This document shows, piece by piece, positions 19,044-26,242 of a DNA stretch of 64,000 bases (positions within the stretch are counted from its first letter, which is position 1; each line of letters opens with the position of its first letter). The notes under the pieces were generated by a model. The model saw only the letters and a list, made by a program, of their open reading frames with translations. It was not told the origin of the DNA and searched no databases. Made by a program: the position numbers and the translations under genes. This DNA is from Micromonospora rubida (GTDB lineage: Bacteria; Actinomycetota; Actinomycetes; Mycobacteriales; Micromonosporaceae): NCBI RefSeq assembly GCF_009908295.1, contig NZ_JAAALO010000001.1:620001-684000 (forward strand), read 5' to 3'.

Positions 19044-19642
19044 CGCCTGGCCGGCGAACCGGAACCTCCGCCCGAAACCGGAATTGACCGCCGGAAATTC
19101 CCGGCCCTACGCTCGGAGCCCGCCTTCGGCCTGACCGTGCCCGAGGGCGCGTACTGGATCCCGATGGACCAGCCGCCGGCGCGGTCGGGGTGCCGGCCCG
19201 CACGCTGATCCCCGAGCTGGACCGTGCCGGGCGAGTTCTCCACAATCAGCGAACGATCGTGGAGTCCCACGCGGCCGGGGGCGGGGCGGGAGGCAAGGCA
19301 TTGACCGGGAGCGCCGACGCTGGCTTTGACGCAGGCGTTAGTGTCGTCGCCGACCTGCGGGGGGGGGATACCTGCTCGGCCCCCTTTGCTCTGCTGCCTC
19401 CTGTGCAACGCACGCGGAGCGTGACCGACGGTTCCTGCCGTCCGCCCGTGCCGGCCCGCGATGTGAAGCAGCTGCGCGGTGCTGGTGTTGCGGTGACGGC
19501 AGCAGAGCAAAGGGACGAGTTGGCATGACCCGCCCGGCACCTCAGCCTGCGGAACGGCTGGCTCGTCGGCGCGAGGGAGTCACCGCCACTCGTTGACCGC
19601 GACATCGCCGGCGAGGGGGTGGCAGATCCGGTCGGGGCTTTC
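19044..19642. other. Gap without a supportable gene
   Basis: About 600 bases between the cap-domain gene and the helicase. A short plus-strand reading (GLTVPEGAYWIPMDQPPA, about 19110-19180) looks protein-like and might be a remnant, but it is too short to assign. A run of nine G residues lies near 19370. No RNA gene or clear hairpin is seen. Confidence 0.4.
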
Positions 19643-21517
19643 CTACTGGTGATCGAAGACCCACGACAGAAACTGGCTGGATGCACCGCTCCAAGACACG
19701 TGCAGTGCCTCCCGAGCTCGGGTGCTGGCGACGAAGAGCAGGCAGCGTTCCCGGAGCATGTCGCTGTCGTGCTGGAGCTGATCGACCTCACTCGGCGTGA
19801 CTTCCTTGGTGAAGGGAACAGCCTTGGCCGTCACGCCCACCACCGCGACGCAGCGGAACTCCAGCCCTTTCATCGCGTGCATGGTGGCGAGGCGTACCCC
19901 GTTGACGTCCGCGCCGGGCTGGTCGCGCACCCGCACGGCGGAAATCCCGGCCCCGGTCAGCTCGTCCTGCACGCTGCCGAGGACGGTGTTGAACCGCGCG
20001 CAGACGGCGATCTCGCTCGGCCGGACGCCCTGTTCCAGCCACTCCCCCACCCGCTTGACGAGCGCTGCCGTCTCGGCCTGCGGCGTCGGATAGCCCTGCG
20101 TGTGCGGCCGCTTGCCGTGCAGCAGTGACCGGTACCCGGTAAGGCTGTCGTCGCCATCGCCACCGAGGTCCTCGACCCGCGCTCCGACGAGCACGCCGGT
20201 GGCCCAGGTCAGGATCTCCTCGGTGCTGCGGTAGTTGACGCGCAGCCGGCTGCTGCGCCCCGCGACGGAGATGCCGAGCGCGGTGAGCGACACCCGGGAG
20301 TCGTAGATCCGCTGGTGCGGGTCACCGGTGATGAACAGGTCGTCGGGGCCGGGCGGCACCGCCGCGCGCAGCACGCGCCACTGCGCGGGGTGCAGGTCCT
20401 GTGCCTCGTCCACGACGACGTGGTCGAACCCGTGGGCGGCGAGGTCCGCGCCGTCGAGCAGCCGCGCCGCCCGCGCGCACACCTGCAGGTGCGTGGCGGT
20501 GCCGGCCGCCGTCAGCTCGGCAGAGAACATCTCCACGGCGTCCCACACCCGGTCGCGCTGCCGTGGGCCCAGCGCCGAGCCCCGGCCACGCCGGCTGACC
20601 TCCCGGTACGCCTCCCGGCCCCGCACGTCCTGGGCGAGGATCACGTGGCGGTACTCCTGGGCGAGGAACTGCTCGGTCCACGGCAGGTCCAGCCGTCGAC
20701 ACACCCGCCGCCAGACCTGCCGCTCATCGGCGTCCCCGATCGGGGCCGGCACGCGGCCGGCGAGGCCGCGCACGGTCCGGTTCGCGTAGGCGTTGACCGT
20801 GGTCACGTCCACCCGCGTCAACTGTTTCTCGTCGTCGAGGAGCAGCGCCAGGTTCTCGCGCAGGGTGGCGGCCAGGGCGTTGGTGTACGTGGTGAGCAGC
20901 ACCCGGCTGTCGGGCGAGCGGGCGAGCAGGTGCTTGACCCGGTGCAGGGCCACCACCGTCTTGCCCGTGCCGGGGCCCCCCGTCACCTGCGCCGGCCCGT
21001 TGTAGGAGACCCGGTACGCGACGCGCCGCTGCGACGGGTGGAGGAATACCCGCCAGGCGGCGAACGGCTTGTCGAGGATCTCGGCCAGCTCGTCGGGCCG
21101 GGTCACCAGCGTGATGCGGCTGGTGGTGTTCGCGATCGCCATCGCCAGGCTCTCGCTCGGTTCGGAGGTGGCGTCGACCGGCCGGCGCTGGGTGACGAGG
21201 TCGCGGTAGACCGCCTCCGGCGAGAAGCCCTCGGCGAGATACTGCAACACCTCGAACTGGTCCTCGGGCAGCAGCGTGCCGAACGCCTCCAACTGCGGCT
21301 TGTCGATGATCGTCCGTACGGCCCGCAGCACCTGGTCGTCGATGCCCAGGTCACGCAGCACCGTGTCGGAGTGGCGGGCGAAGAGCAGCGTCGGCGCCCG
21401 CGCCGCAGCCTTCTCCAGCGCGGGCATGAGCTGCTCGATGGCGACGGCGTTGCGGACCTCCAGCGCCCGCGTCGCCGTGTTGACGGTGGCCACGCTGCGG
21501 CAGGCCGATTGCCGCAC
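19643..21517 (-). CDS. UvrD-like superfamily 1 DNA helicase, apparently 5'-truncated
   Basis: 624 residues with SF1 motifs: Walker A GGPGTGKT (residues ~180-187), Walker B VVDEAQD, motif III-like ITGDPHQRIY, motif IV VNYRSTEEIL, motif V-like ATMHAMKGLEF and motif VI LLFVASTRAREAL. In actinobacterial relatives the sequence VNTATRALEVRN is preceded by about 90 residues that form a RelE/ParE-like domain. Here this is absent: the GTG start lies just 10 codons before it and has no ribosome-binding site. The ATPase core looks intact, so activity is possible, but the 5' end has probably been lost at a recombination point near 21520-21560. Confidence 0.8.
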   Translation of the reverse strand: MRQSACRSVATVNTATRALEVRNAVAIEQLMPALEKAAARAPTLLFARHSDTVLRDLGIDDQVLRAVRTIIDKPQLEAFGTLLPEDQFEVLQYLAEGFSPEAVYRDLVTQRRPVDATSEPSESLAMAIANTTSRITLVTRPDELAEILDKPFAAWRVFLHPSQRRVAYRVSYNGPAQVTGGPGTGKTVVALHRVKHLLARSPDSRVLLTTYTNALAATLRENLALLLDDEKQLTRVDVTTVNAYANRTVRGLAGRVPAPIGDADERQVWRRVCRRLDLPWTEQFLAQEYRHVILAQDVRGREAYREVSRRGRGSALGPRQRDRVWDAVEMFSAELTAAGTATHLQVCARAARLLDGADLAAHGFDHVVVDEAQDLHPAQWRVLRAAVPPGPDDLFITGDPHQRIYDSRVSLTALGISVAGRSSRLRVNYRSTEEILTWATGVLVGARVEDLGGDGDDSLTGYRSLLHGKRPHTQGYPTPQAETAALVKRVGEWLEQGVRPSEIAVCARFNTVLGSVQDELTGAGISAVRVRDQPGADVNGVRLATMHAMKGLEFRCVAVVGVTAKAVPFTKEVTPSEVDQLQHDSDMLRERCLLFVASTRAREALHVSWSGASSQFLSWVFDHQ

Positions 21518-21535
21518 TGTGCGGGGCTGTGGACA

Positions 21536-21558
21536 CTACGAACCTACGAACCTACGAA
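21536..21558. repeat. Short tandem repeat at the helicase truncation point
   Basis: CTACGAAC repeated nearly three times in tandem, lying between the truncated helicase start (21517) and the end of the neighbouring gene. Such repeats can mark a slippage or recombination junction. Confidence 0.6.
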
Positions 21559-21981
21559 TCGGAACTCTGGCTCTCGGATGTCCACAGTGATCGTCACGCC
21601 GTTCGTCGACCGAAACGTGGCTTGCCCACCGCCAACCGCGATCTCGTTGAACGGGTTGGAGAGGGTCAGATGGACAACCCAGACGAGCTGCCTTGCCGCG
21701 TCCAGACGTGCGAACCATCCGGCGGACCCGTGGTATGTGCACTCACCGCAGCACAAGTAGCCCTGACCCGCGTCGAGGTCGACCGTCTGAAAAGTGCCGA
21801 ACCAGGTCGTCGCCTCGGGCTCCTCGCGTAGTTCCTCCTCCGCGTCGAATTCCTCGGCGATTCGCAGTCCCGCAGGGGCGGACGGGTCCTCGTCCAGTTC
21901 GAACGCGTGGCCGTCGGCGTAGTAGACGGCGTCCCAGTTCGGGATCTCGCCCTGAGCCCACATCCGGATGATCACACTCAC
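21544..21981 (-). CDS. Acidic small protein, possible immunity protein
   Basis: 145 residues, acidic in the middle (LDEDPSAPAGLRIAEEFDAE) with several Trp and Cys. It belongs to no family I recognise. The GTG at 21979-21981 is well supported by GGAGGAGG six bases upstream. Immediately upstream, another frame on the same strand ends in a Glu/Arg-rich tail (RERAEREARQGGGGEQ) whose TGA overlaps this GTG. That layout, a toxin tail directly followed by a small acidic gene, is typical of polymorphic-toxin immunity proteins, so immunity is the favoured but unproven role. Confidence 0.6.
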   Translation of the reverse strand: MSVIIRMWAQGEIPNWDAVYYADGHAFELDEDPSAPAGLRIAEEFDAEEELREEPEATTWFGTFQTVDLDAGQGYLCCGECTYHGSAGWFARLDAARQLVWVVHLTLSNPFNEIAVGGGQATFRSTNGVTITVDIREPEFRFVGS

Positions 21982-22116
21982 TGCTCGCCTCCTCCACCCT
22001 GCCGGGCTTCCCGCTCCGCCCGCTCCCTGGCCCGCTTCCGCTCGCGCGCGAGCCTTGGGATTCACATAGGTGTCGGACGGTATCTCGCCGTACTTCTCTT
22101 GCTTGTGGAAGCGGCG
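21979..22116 (-). pseudogene. Probable 3' remnant of a toxin gene
   Basis: Below the HxlR domain the same strand reads RFHKQEKYGEIPSDTYVNPK in one frame. About one codon later, in a shifted frame, it reads ARERKRARERAEREARQG and ends at a TGA that overlaps the next gene's GTG. The Lys/Arg/Glu-rich tail and the overlap indicate a real gene end that has lost its 5' part and gained a frameshift. A polymorphic-toxin C-terminus is my best guess; no domain match can be run here. Confidence 0.4.
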
Positions 22117-22619
22117 CGTTCGTAGGCCAGGGTGAGTTCGGCGAGGACGCCGTCGGCGGGGTGCGGACGGCCTTCGAGGTGCGTGGCGCGGAGTTCGTCC
22201 ATGAACCTCTCCCACATCTCAGGGCCGCCGTCGGCGAGAAGCTGGGCGCGGATCGACAGCTCGGGTGATGTCGGGAGCCATCGGGAGCCCCAGGCGCCGA
22301 GATGGGCCATGAGCGGAACGAGTTCGATCGCCGCCTCGGTGAGCCGGTAGTCGATCTTCTGTCGGTGGCTCGGGTCACCGTGCCGACTGAGCAGGCCCGC
22401 GTCCACGAGCTTCGACAGGCGGCTGGCGAGGATGTTCGACGCGATGCCTTCGATCGAGTTCGTGAGCAGCTCACGGAAGTGCCGGTGGCCGCCGAACATG
22501 ACGTCCCGCAGCACGACCAGGCTCCATCGGTCGCCCAGCAGCTCGACGGTCAGGTTGATGGGGCACCCCGATTTCCCCTCGGGCACGGGCAGGCGACCGA
22601 CCCCTACTGGTTGCGACAT
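22062..22619 (-). CDS. HxlR-family transcriptional regulator
   Basis: About 185 residues with a MarR-like winged helix: the HxlR hallmarks are CPINLTVELLGDRWSLVVLR, FRELLTNSIEGIASNILASR and YRLTEAAIELVPLM. The start is the ATG at 22617-22619, giving the usual short N-terminus before the conserved Cys. It is divergent from a reductase gene, with a perfect palindrome between the two starts, so it probably autoregulates and controls that reductase. The last ~20 residues (after LAYERAA) seem to read into an unrelated toxin-tail remnant, so the natural C-terminus may have been replaced by a rearrangement. Confidence 0.88.
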   Translation of the reverse strand: MSQPVGVGRLPVPEGKSGCPINLTVELLGDRWSLVVLRDVMFGGHRHFRELLTNSIEGIASNILASRLSKLVDAGLLSRHGDPSHRQKIDYRLTEAAIELVPLMAHLGAWGSRWLPTSPELSIRAQLLADGGPEMWERFMDELRATHLEGRPHPADGVLAELTLAYERAASTSKRSTARYRPTPM

Positions 22620-22636
22620 GCCACCAGCGTAGTATG

Positions 22637-22652
22637 GTGCAACCGGTTGCAC
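22637..22652. promoter_or_regulatory. HxlR operator candidate in divergent promoter
   Basis: GTGCAACC/GGTTGCAC, a perfect 16-base palindrome, followed directly by a related half-site (GTTGCAAT). It lies 18 bases upstream of the HxlR ATG and 41 bases upstream of the reductase ATG, well placed to regulate both. Confidence 0.65.
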
Positions 22653-22693
22653 GTTGCAATCGGAAGTTGCTCGTCAGGTCCCAAGGAGAAGAC

Positions 22694-23338
22694 ATGCCGC
22701 AGCTGTTGAGGGTGCAGAGCTTCACCGTGTCGCGTGACGGGTTCGGCACCGGGGAGGGGCAGAGCCTGGAGCGGCCCTTCGGCCACGTCGACCCCGGTTC
22801 CCTGTTCTCCTGGCGCACCGCTACCGCCAGCTTCATGTACGGCACCGAACCCGGCGGCACCCGCGGCCTGGACGACTACCTGGCCCGCGACTACGACCAC
22901 AACTTCGGGGCGGAGATCATGGGCCGCAACAAGTTCGGCCCCCAGCGCGGCCCCTGGGAGAACCACGAATGGCAGGGCTGGTGGGGGGACAACCCGCCGT
23001 TCCACACGCCGGTCTTTGTGCTCACCCATCACGAACGCCCGTCGTTCACCCTGGCCGACACCACCTTCCATTTCCTCGATGCGTCCCCGGCCGAGGCGCT
23101 GGCGCGCGCGAAGGAGGCCGCCGCCGGTCGGGACGTACGCCTCGGTGGTGGGGTTGCCACGATCCGCGAGTTCATCGAGGCCGACCTGGTCGACACGATG
23201 CACATCGTCGTGGCGCCCGTCGACCACGGTCGAGGCGAGCGACTGTGGGAGAGCCACACCGATCTTCTCGACCGCTTCCACCTCGAGTCGGTGCCGAGCC
23301 CCAGCGGAGTCACGCACCTCCTGTTCTGGAGACGATGA
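22694..23338 (+). CDS. Dihydrofolate reductase-family (RibD C-terminal-like) protein
   Basis: 214 residues. The fold signature of the DHFR/RibD_C superfamily can be followed: MGRNKFGPQRGPW in the cofactor region, FVLTHHERPSFTL and DVRLGGGVATIREFIEADLVD near the C-terminus. These are NADPH-dependent reductases of varied substrate. An AAGGAGAA ribosome-binding site precedes the ATG. The divergent HxlR gene and palindrome indicate substrate- or stress-inducible expression, as is common for HxlR-linked oxidoreductases. Confidence 0.88.
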   Translation: MPQLLRVQSFTVSRDGFGTGEGQSLERPFGHVDPGSLFSWRTATASFMYGTEPGGTRGLDDYLARDYDHNFGAEIMGRNKFGPQRGPWENHEWQGWWGDNPPFHTPVFVLTHHERPSFTLADTTFHFLDASPAEALARAKEAAAGRDVRLGGGVATIREFIEADLVDTMHIVVAPVDHGRGERLWESHTDLLDRFHLESVPSPSGVTHLLFWRR

Positions 23339-23428
23339 CCACCGACCCGCGCGATCGCACCAGCCCGGCCGATCTGCTCCGGTGCCGCCGGAGGGACCGA
23401 ACCGGGCCGGTGCCGCCCACAGGTCGGC

Positions 23429-24310
23429 TCAGCCGTGGTGGACCTCCTCCATGACCTTGACGATCAGCCGTCGGGACTCCTCCTCGTCCAGGGCCAGCGC
23501 GTCGAGGCTGGCCCAGACCCCCTCGTACGCAGCCAGCTCCGCCGGCCGGTCGAGGTACAGCGCGCCGGTCAACGACTCGCGGTAGACGACCGACAGTTCG
23601 GGATCGACGCGCATGCCGAGCGGGAAGTCGAGCAGCACGAACGACCCCGACACGTCCCCGGCGTGCAGGCCGGCGGCGAGCGGCACCACCCGGACCGAGA
23701 CGTGCGGCAGCCGGCCCGCCTCCGCCAGGTGCCCGAGCTGTTCCGCCATCGTCGCCGCGCCGCCCACCACCCGCAGCAGCGCCGCCTCGGAGAGCACCGC
23801 CTCGAACCGGGGCGGCCGGGGCAGCCGCCGCCGGAGCAGGGCCCGCCGTTTCAGCCGTACGTCGATCAGGCGCTCCCGCTCCTCGGCGGGCGTCCCGGGG
23901 CGGCGCGGGCCGGCGGCCGACACGTACGCCCGGGTCTGCAACAAGGCGGGGACCAGCGCCTCGGCGTGCTCGCGGAGCCGGCACGCGGCGGACTCTAGGC
24001 CCGCGTACAGGTCAAACCAGTCGGAGACCGCGCCACCGTACGCGTGCCACCAGCCCTTCTCCCGCGTCTCCCCCGCCAGGGCGGTCAGCGCGCCGGTCAG
24101 CTCGGGCCTCGCCCGGTACAGCTCGCACATGGCCCGCACGTCGACGGCGCGCGACGAACCGTTGCCGCTCTCGATCCGCCACACCTTCTGCCGGCTGCAC
24201 TGCAACGCCTCGCCAACGGCGTCCAGCGTCATGCACGCCTCGGTGCGCAGGTCCCGCAACGCCCGCCCGAGCTGCCGGCGCGGCACGGTCGACCCCAGGT
24301 CCTCAGTCAT
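23429..24310 (-). CDS. XRE-family HTH regulator with DUF5753 (Scr1-type)
   Basis: 293 residues. The N-terminal helix-turn-helix (about 10-65, LGRALRDLRTEACMTLDAVG and CSRQKVWRIESGNG) is followed by the DUF5753 domain (about 100-285: LVPALLQTRAYVSA, VSVRVVPLAAGLHAG, ESLTGALYLDRPAEL). These regulators are abundant in Streptomyces and Micromonospora and are usually paired with a small DUF397 protein. Here no DUF397 gene follows; instead a small upstream gene overlaps the start by four bases (ATGA). A regulator role is secure and the target unknown. Confidence 0.88.
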   Translation of the reverse strand: MTEDLGSTVPRRQLGRALRDLRTEACMTLDAVGEALQCSRQKVWRIESGNGSSRAVDVRAMCELYRARPELTGALTALAGETREKGWWHAYGGAVSDWFDLYAGLESAACRLREHAEALVPALLQTRAYVSAAGPRRPGTPAEERERLIDVRLKRRALLRRRLPRPPRFEAVLSEAALLRVVGGAATMAEQLGHLAEAGRLPHVSVRVVPLAAGLHAGDVSGSFVLLDFPLGMRVDPELSVVYRESLTGALYLDRPAELAAYEGVWASLDALALDEEESRRLIVKVMEEVHHG

Positions 24311-24576
24311 CGGAGCTCCCCTTGATGCCCTCGGTCAGACGGCTTCGCCCGGTACCGCTCCGCGCGCTGGTTCGGCCCAGGGGCCGCCCGCCGCCGCTCG
24401 GGCCACTCGTAGACGATCGCGCCGTCGCACCGCGAGGTCTCCACCTCATCGGGTACGACGCCCTCGACCGTCTCCCGCCGCCAGCGCCCCGACACGTCCC
24501 CGTCCGGCACCACCTGCCCGGTCAGGTCGACCGCGACCTTCCCTGGCCGCAGGAACCACTTCCACCACCTGCCCAT
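24307..24576 (-). CDS. Small basic protein coupled to the DUF5753 regulator
   Basis: 89 residues, Trp- and Arg-rich (MGRWWKWFLRPGKVAVDL, GRWRRETVEGVVPDE). I do not recognise the family. GGGAGGG four bases upstream supports the ATG at 24576. It precedes the DUF5753 regulator with an ATGA overlap. Part of its coding sequence (around 24448-24510) has decayed sequence relatives downstream at about 24971-25030 and 25692-25745, so this gene seems to have been included in earlier local duplications. Confidence 0.6.
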   Translation of the reverse strand: MGRWWKWFLRPGKVAVDLTGQVVPDGDVSGRWRRETVEGVVPDEVETSRCDGAIVYEWPERRRAAPGPNQRAERYRAKPSDRGHQGELR

Positions 24577-24673
24577 GAACCCTCCCGTTCTCGTTGCGTC
24601 TTGCATCGACTCAAGAGTGAACAGGTGAACAGCCTACCCGCTCAGGTTCGGATGAAGAGAGCATCCGCACAGA

Positions 24674-24685
24674 GAACACATGTTC
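24674..24685 (+). promoter_or_regulatory. LexA (SOS) box candidate
   Basis: GAACACATGTTC fits the core of the Gram-positive/actinobacterial LexA box (GAAC-N4-GTTC with R-N-R-Y in the centre). It lies 27-38 bases upstream of the GTG of the first AlpA-like gene. A TACCGT -10-like box (24700-24705) follows, so LexA here would overlap the -35 region. Confidence 0.45.
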
Positions 24686-24707
24686 AGTTCGCCTGCTTCT
24701 ACCGTGA

Positions 24708-25025
24708 CCGCGTGGGAAAGCTTCGGCTGGTGGCGAGCCAAGAGGTGCAGGAGATGCTCGGCGTCTCCCGGACGCGCGCCTACCAGATCACCAACTCGAA
24801 GACCTTCCCCGACCCGGCGGCCGTCCTGTCGGTCGGACGGATCTGGCTCGCCGAGGACGTGGAGCGGTGGATCAAGGACCACCGGCCGGACCTCCAGGAC
24901 CGGGAAGCCTAGCCAGGACAACCCGTCCAAGCTCGACCTGCGCCGTCGCGCACCGCCAGATTTCCAACCCATCGGGTAGGACGCACTTGACCACCTCCCG
25001 CCGGCAGCACCCCACCGGGCACCAC
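24708..25025 (+). repeat. Duplicated AlpA module, copy 1
   Basis: About 318 bases that recur at 25438-25745. The 201-base coding part is nearly identical between copies; the downstream part, including TCGGGTAGGACGC, is more diverged. Copy 1 begins just upstream of its GTG and ends before the GntR-type gene. Confidence 0.8.
24712..24912 (+). CDS. AlpA/excisionase-like HTH protein, copy 1
   Basis: 66 residues starting GTG: the N-terminal VASQEVQEMLGVSRTRAYQI is a MerR/AlpA-type helix-turn-helix, then VGRIWLAEDVERWIKDHRP, the typical wing and final helix of AlpA/Xis-like DNA-binding proteins. Such proteins serve as excisionases or phage-type regulators. No Shine-Dalgarno site is present and a TACCGT -10-like box ends six bases before the GTG, so a leaderless transcript is likely. 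It is almost identical to the second copy at 25442 and, unlike it, has a LexA-like box upstream. No integrase is seen nearby. Confidence 0.75.
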   Translation: MGKLRLVASQEVQEMLGVSRTRAYQITNSKTFPDPAAVLSVGRIWLAEDVERWIKDHRPDLQDREA

Positions 25026-25121
25026 CTGGCACGCGAGTCAGCCCCGATCACCCGTAGCCGCAAGAATCACCTCCACCGCCCTCTCGCTGGCCCGGCTTGA
25101 GCGTAGCACTCCTATAAAGCC

Positions 25122-25149
25122 TGTAAAGATAGGCTGGGGATGCTTTACA
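25122..25149 (+). promoter_or_regulatory. Inverted repeat before the GntR-type gene
   Basis: TGTAAAG and CTTTACA, perfect 7-base arms 14 bases apart, about 31 bases upstream of the GntR-type ATG in an unusually AT-rich stretch (also TATAAAG at 25113). A likely autoregulatory operator and promoter. Confidence 0.45.
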
Positions 25150-25180
25150 TGTTCATCAAAGCGACTGCTTTGCTGACCTC

Positions 25181-25417
25181 ATGCCGTACGCCCAGCCGCT
25201 CTGGCGACAGATCAGAGATGACCTGCGCGCGAAGATCAAGGCCGGCATCTACCCGCCAGGGAGCAAACTTCCCTCCGCGCGCCTCCTGGCCGAGGAGTAC
25301 GACACAAGCCACATGACTATCCGACGCGCCCTCGACTCCATGATCGAGCTTGGCGAGCTGGTCGGCCGCATGGGCATCGGCGTCTTCGTGGCCGACACCT
25401 CGGGGCAGAACCCGTAG
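25181..25417 (+). CDS. GntR-type winged-helix protein without effector domain
   Basis: 78 residues made up of a GntR winged helix only: PLWRQIRDDLRAKIKAGIYP, PGSKLPSARLLAEEYDTSHM, TIRRALDSMIELGEL, then a short tail. Family members normally carry a further ~130-170 residue effector-binding domain, absent here. Such short forms occur in plasmid and integrative-element regulators (Kor-like). It lies between two nearly identical AlpA-like genes, with an inverted repeat in its promoter region. No clear ribosome-binding site is visible. Confidence 0.8.
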   Translation: MPYAQPLWRQIRDDLRAKIKAGIYPPGSKLPSARLLAEEYDTSHMTIRRALDSMIELGELVGRMGIGVFVADTSGQNP

Positions 25418-25437
25418 GACGTTTGCTCTCACCATGG

Positions 25438-25745
25438 CCGCGTGGGGAAGCTTCGGCTGGTGGCGAGCCAGGAAGTACAGGAGATGCTCGGCGTCTCCCG
25501 GACGCGCGCCTACCAGATCACCAACTCGAAGACCTTCCCCGACCCGGCGGCCGTCCTGTCGGTCGGACGGATCTGGCTCACCGAGGACGTGGAGCGGTGG
25601 ATCAAGGACCACCGACCGGACCTCCAGGACCAGAAAGCCTAGCCAGGACACCCCGTCCACCCGCGCCATCGCACCGCAAGATCTCCATTCCATCGGGTAG
25701 GACGCCCTCGACCGCCCGCCGTTGGTAGCGCCCCGGCACGCCCGG
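25438..25745 (+). repeat. Duplicated AlpA module, copy 2
   Basis: Second copy of the module at 24708-25025. The coding part differs at only a few positions (for example LTED for LAED, DQKA for DREA). The flank around TCGGGTAGGACGCCCTCGAC also resembles the antisense of the small gene at 24448-24510. Confidence 0.8.
25442..25642 (+). CDS. AlpA/excisionase-like HTH protein, copy 2
   Basis: 66 residues, nearly identical to the protein at 24712 (changes in RIWLTEDVER and DLQDQKA). It has the same MerR/AlpA-type HTH (VASQEVQEMLGVSRTRAYQI). The GTG start follows the GntR-type stop by 24 bases, so it could be cotranscribed with that gene rather than having its own promoter: the LexA-like box of copy 1 is absent and the -10-like TACCGT is changed. 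Near identity suggests a recent duplication or selection for two differently regulated copies. Confidence 0.72.
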   Translation: MGKLRLVASQEVQEMLGVSRTRAYQITNSKTFPDPAAVLSVGRIWLTEDVERWIKDHRPDLQDQKA

Positions 25746-26242
25746 CAAGCCAGTCGGCCGTCAGCTCCGTCAGCGCGCCGTCCCACTCGGCGGCCTTTCG
25801 GACTGCCGGCTCGAAGGCTCACAGCCGCTGCGCCGGTCACCCGCCGATCCGGCAGCAGCATCTGCGGCGAACACCCCGCTCACGGCGGCAGTAAGCACCT
25901 CAAACGGGCGTTCTTCCTCGCTGCGTTCGCCGCCCCATCAGCCGCGCTACGACGACCGCAAACGCGCCCAGGGCAACCGCGTCCGATGAATCGCGATTCT
26001 TGGACAGTTATCGTCCACTGTCGACGGAAACTGTCCAAGATTCGGGGGCGGTACCGCACGCGACAGGGGCGGGGCGGCGTTCGGCGCGAGGTGGTGGTGC
26101 GGCGTCGCGGCACCAGCATTGACGCCGGCCCGGGGCGTCGGGAGGGGAAACGGTAGCGTCGCAACGACGACCGGCTCCGCCCCGCCCATCGCCGCTTGAC
26201 GAAACCCATAGGGAAACCCCAAGCAGGGCCGCCGCCAGACCG
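25643..26242. other. Gap with repeat tail and long inverted repeat, no gene
   Basis: About 600 bases without a supportable gene. The first ~100 belong to copy 2 of the duplicated module. A long inverted repeat lies at 25994-26044. The remaining open frames are Arg/Pro-rich noise. Confidence 0.45.
25994..26044. repeat. Long inverted repeat / stem-loop
   Basis: Two 16-base arms (CGATTCTTGGACAGTT and its near-perfect complement, one mismatch) 19 bases apart. The AT-richer arms and lack of a following T-run argue against a simple terminator; an operator, RNA hairpin or element end is possible. Confidence 0.6.

Noticed and set aside
19110..19180. Protein-like reading GLTVPEGAYWIPMDQPPA
   Set aside because: It resembles a piece of some secreted enzymes, but is too short, without a start or flanking homology, to call a pseudogene.
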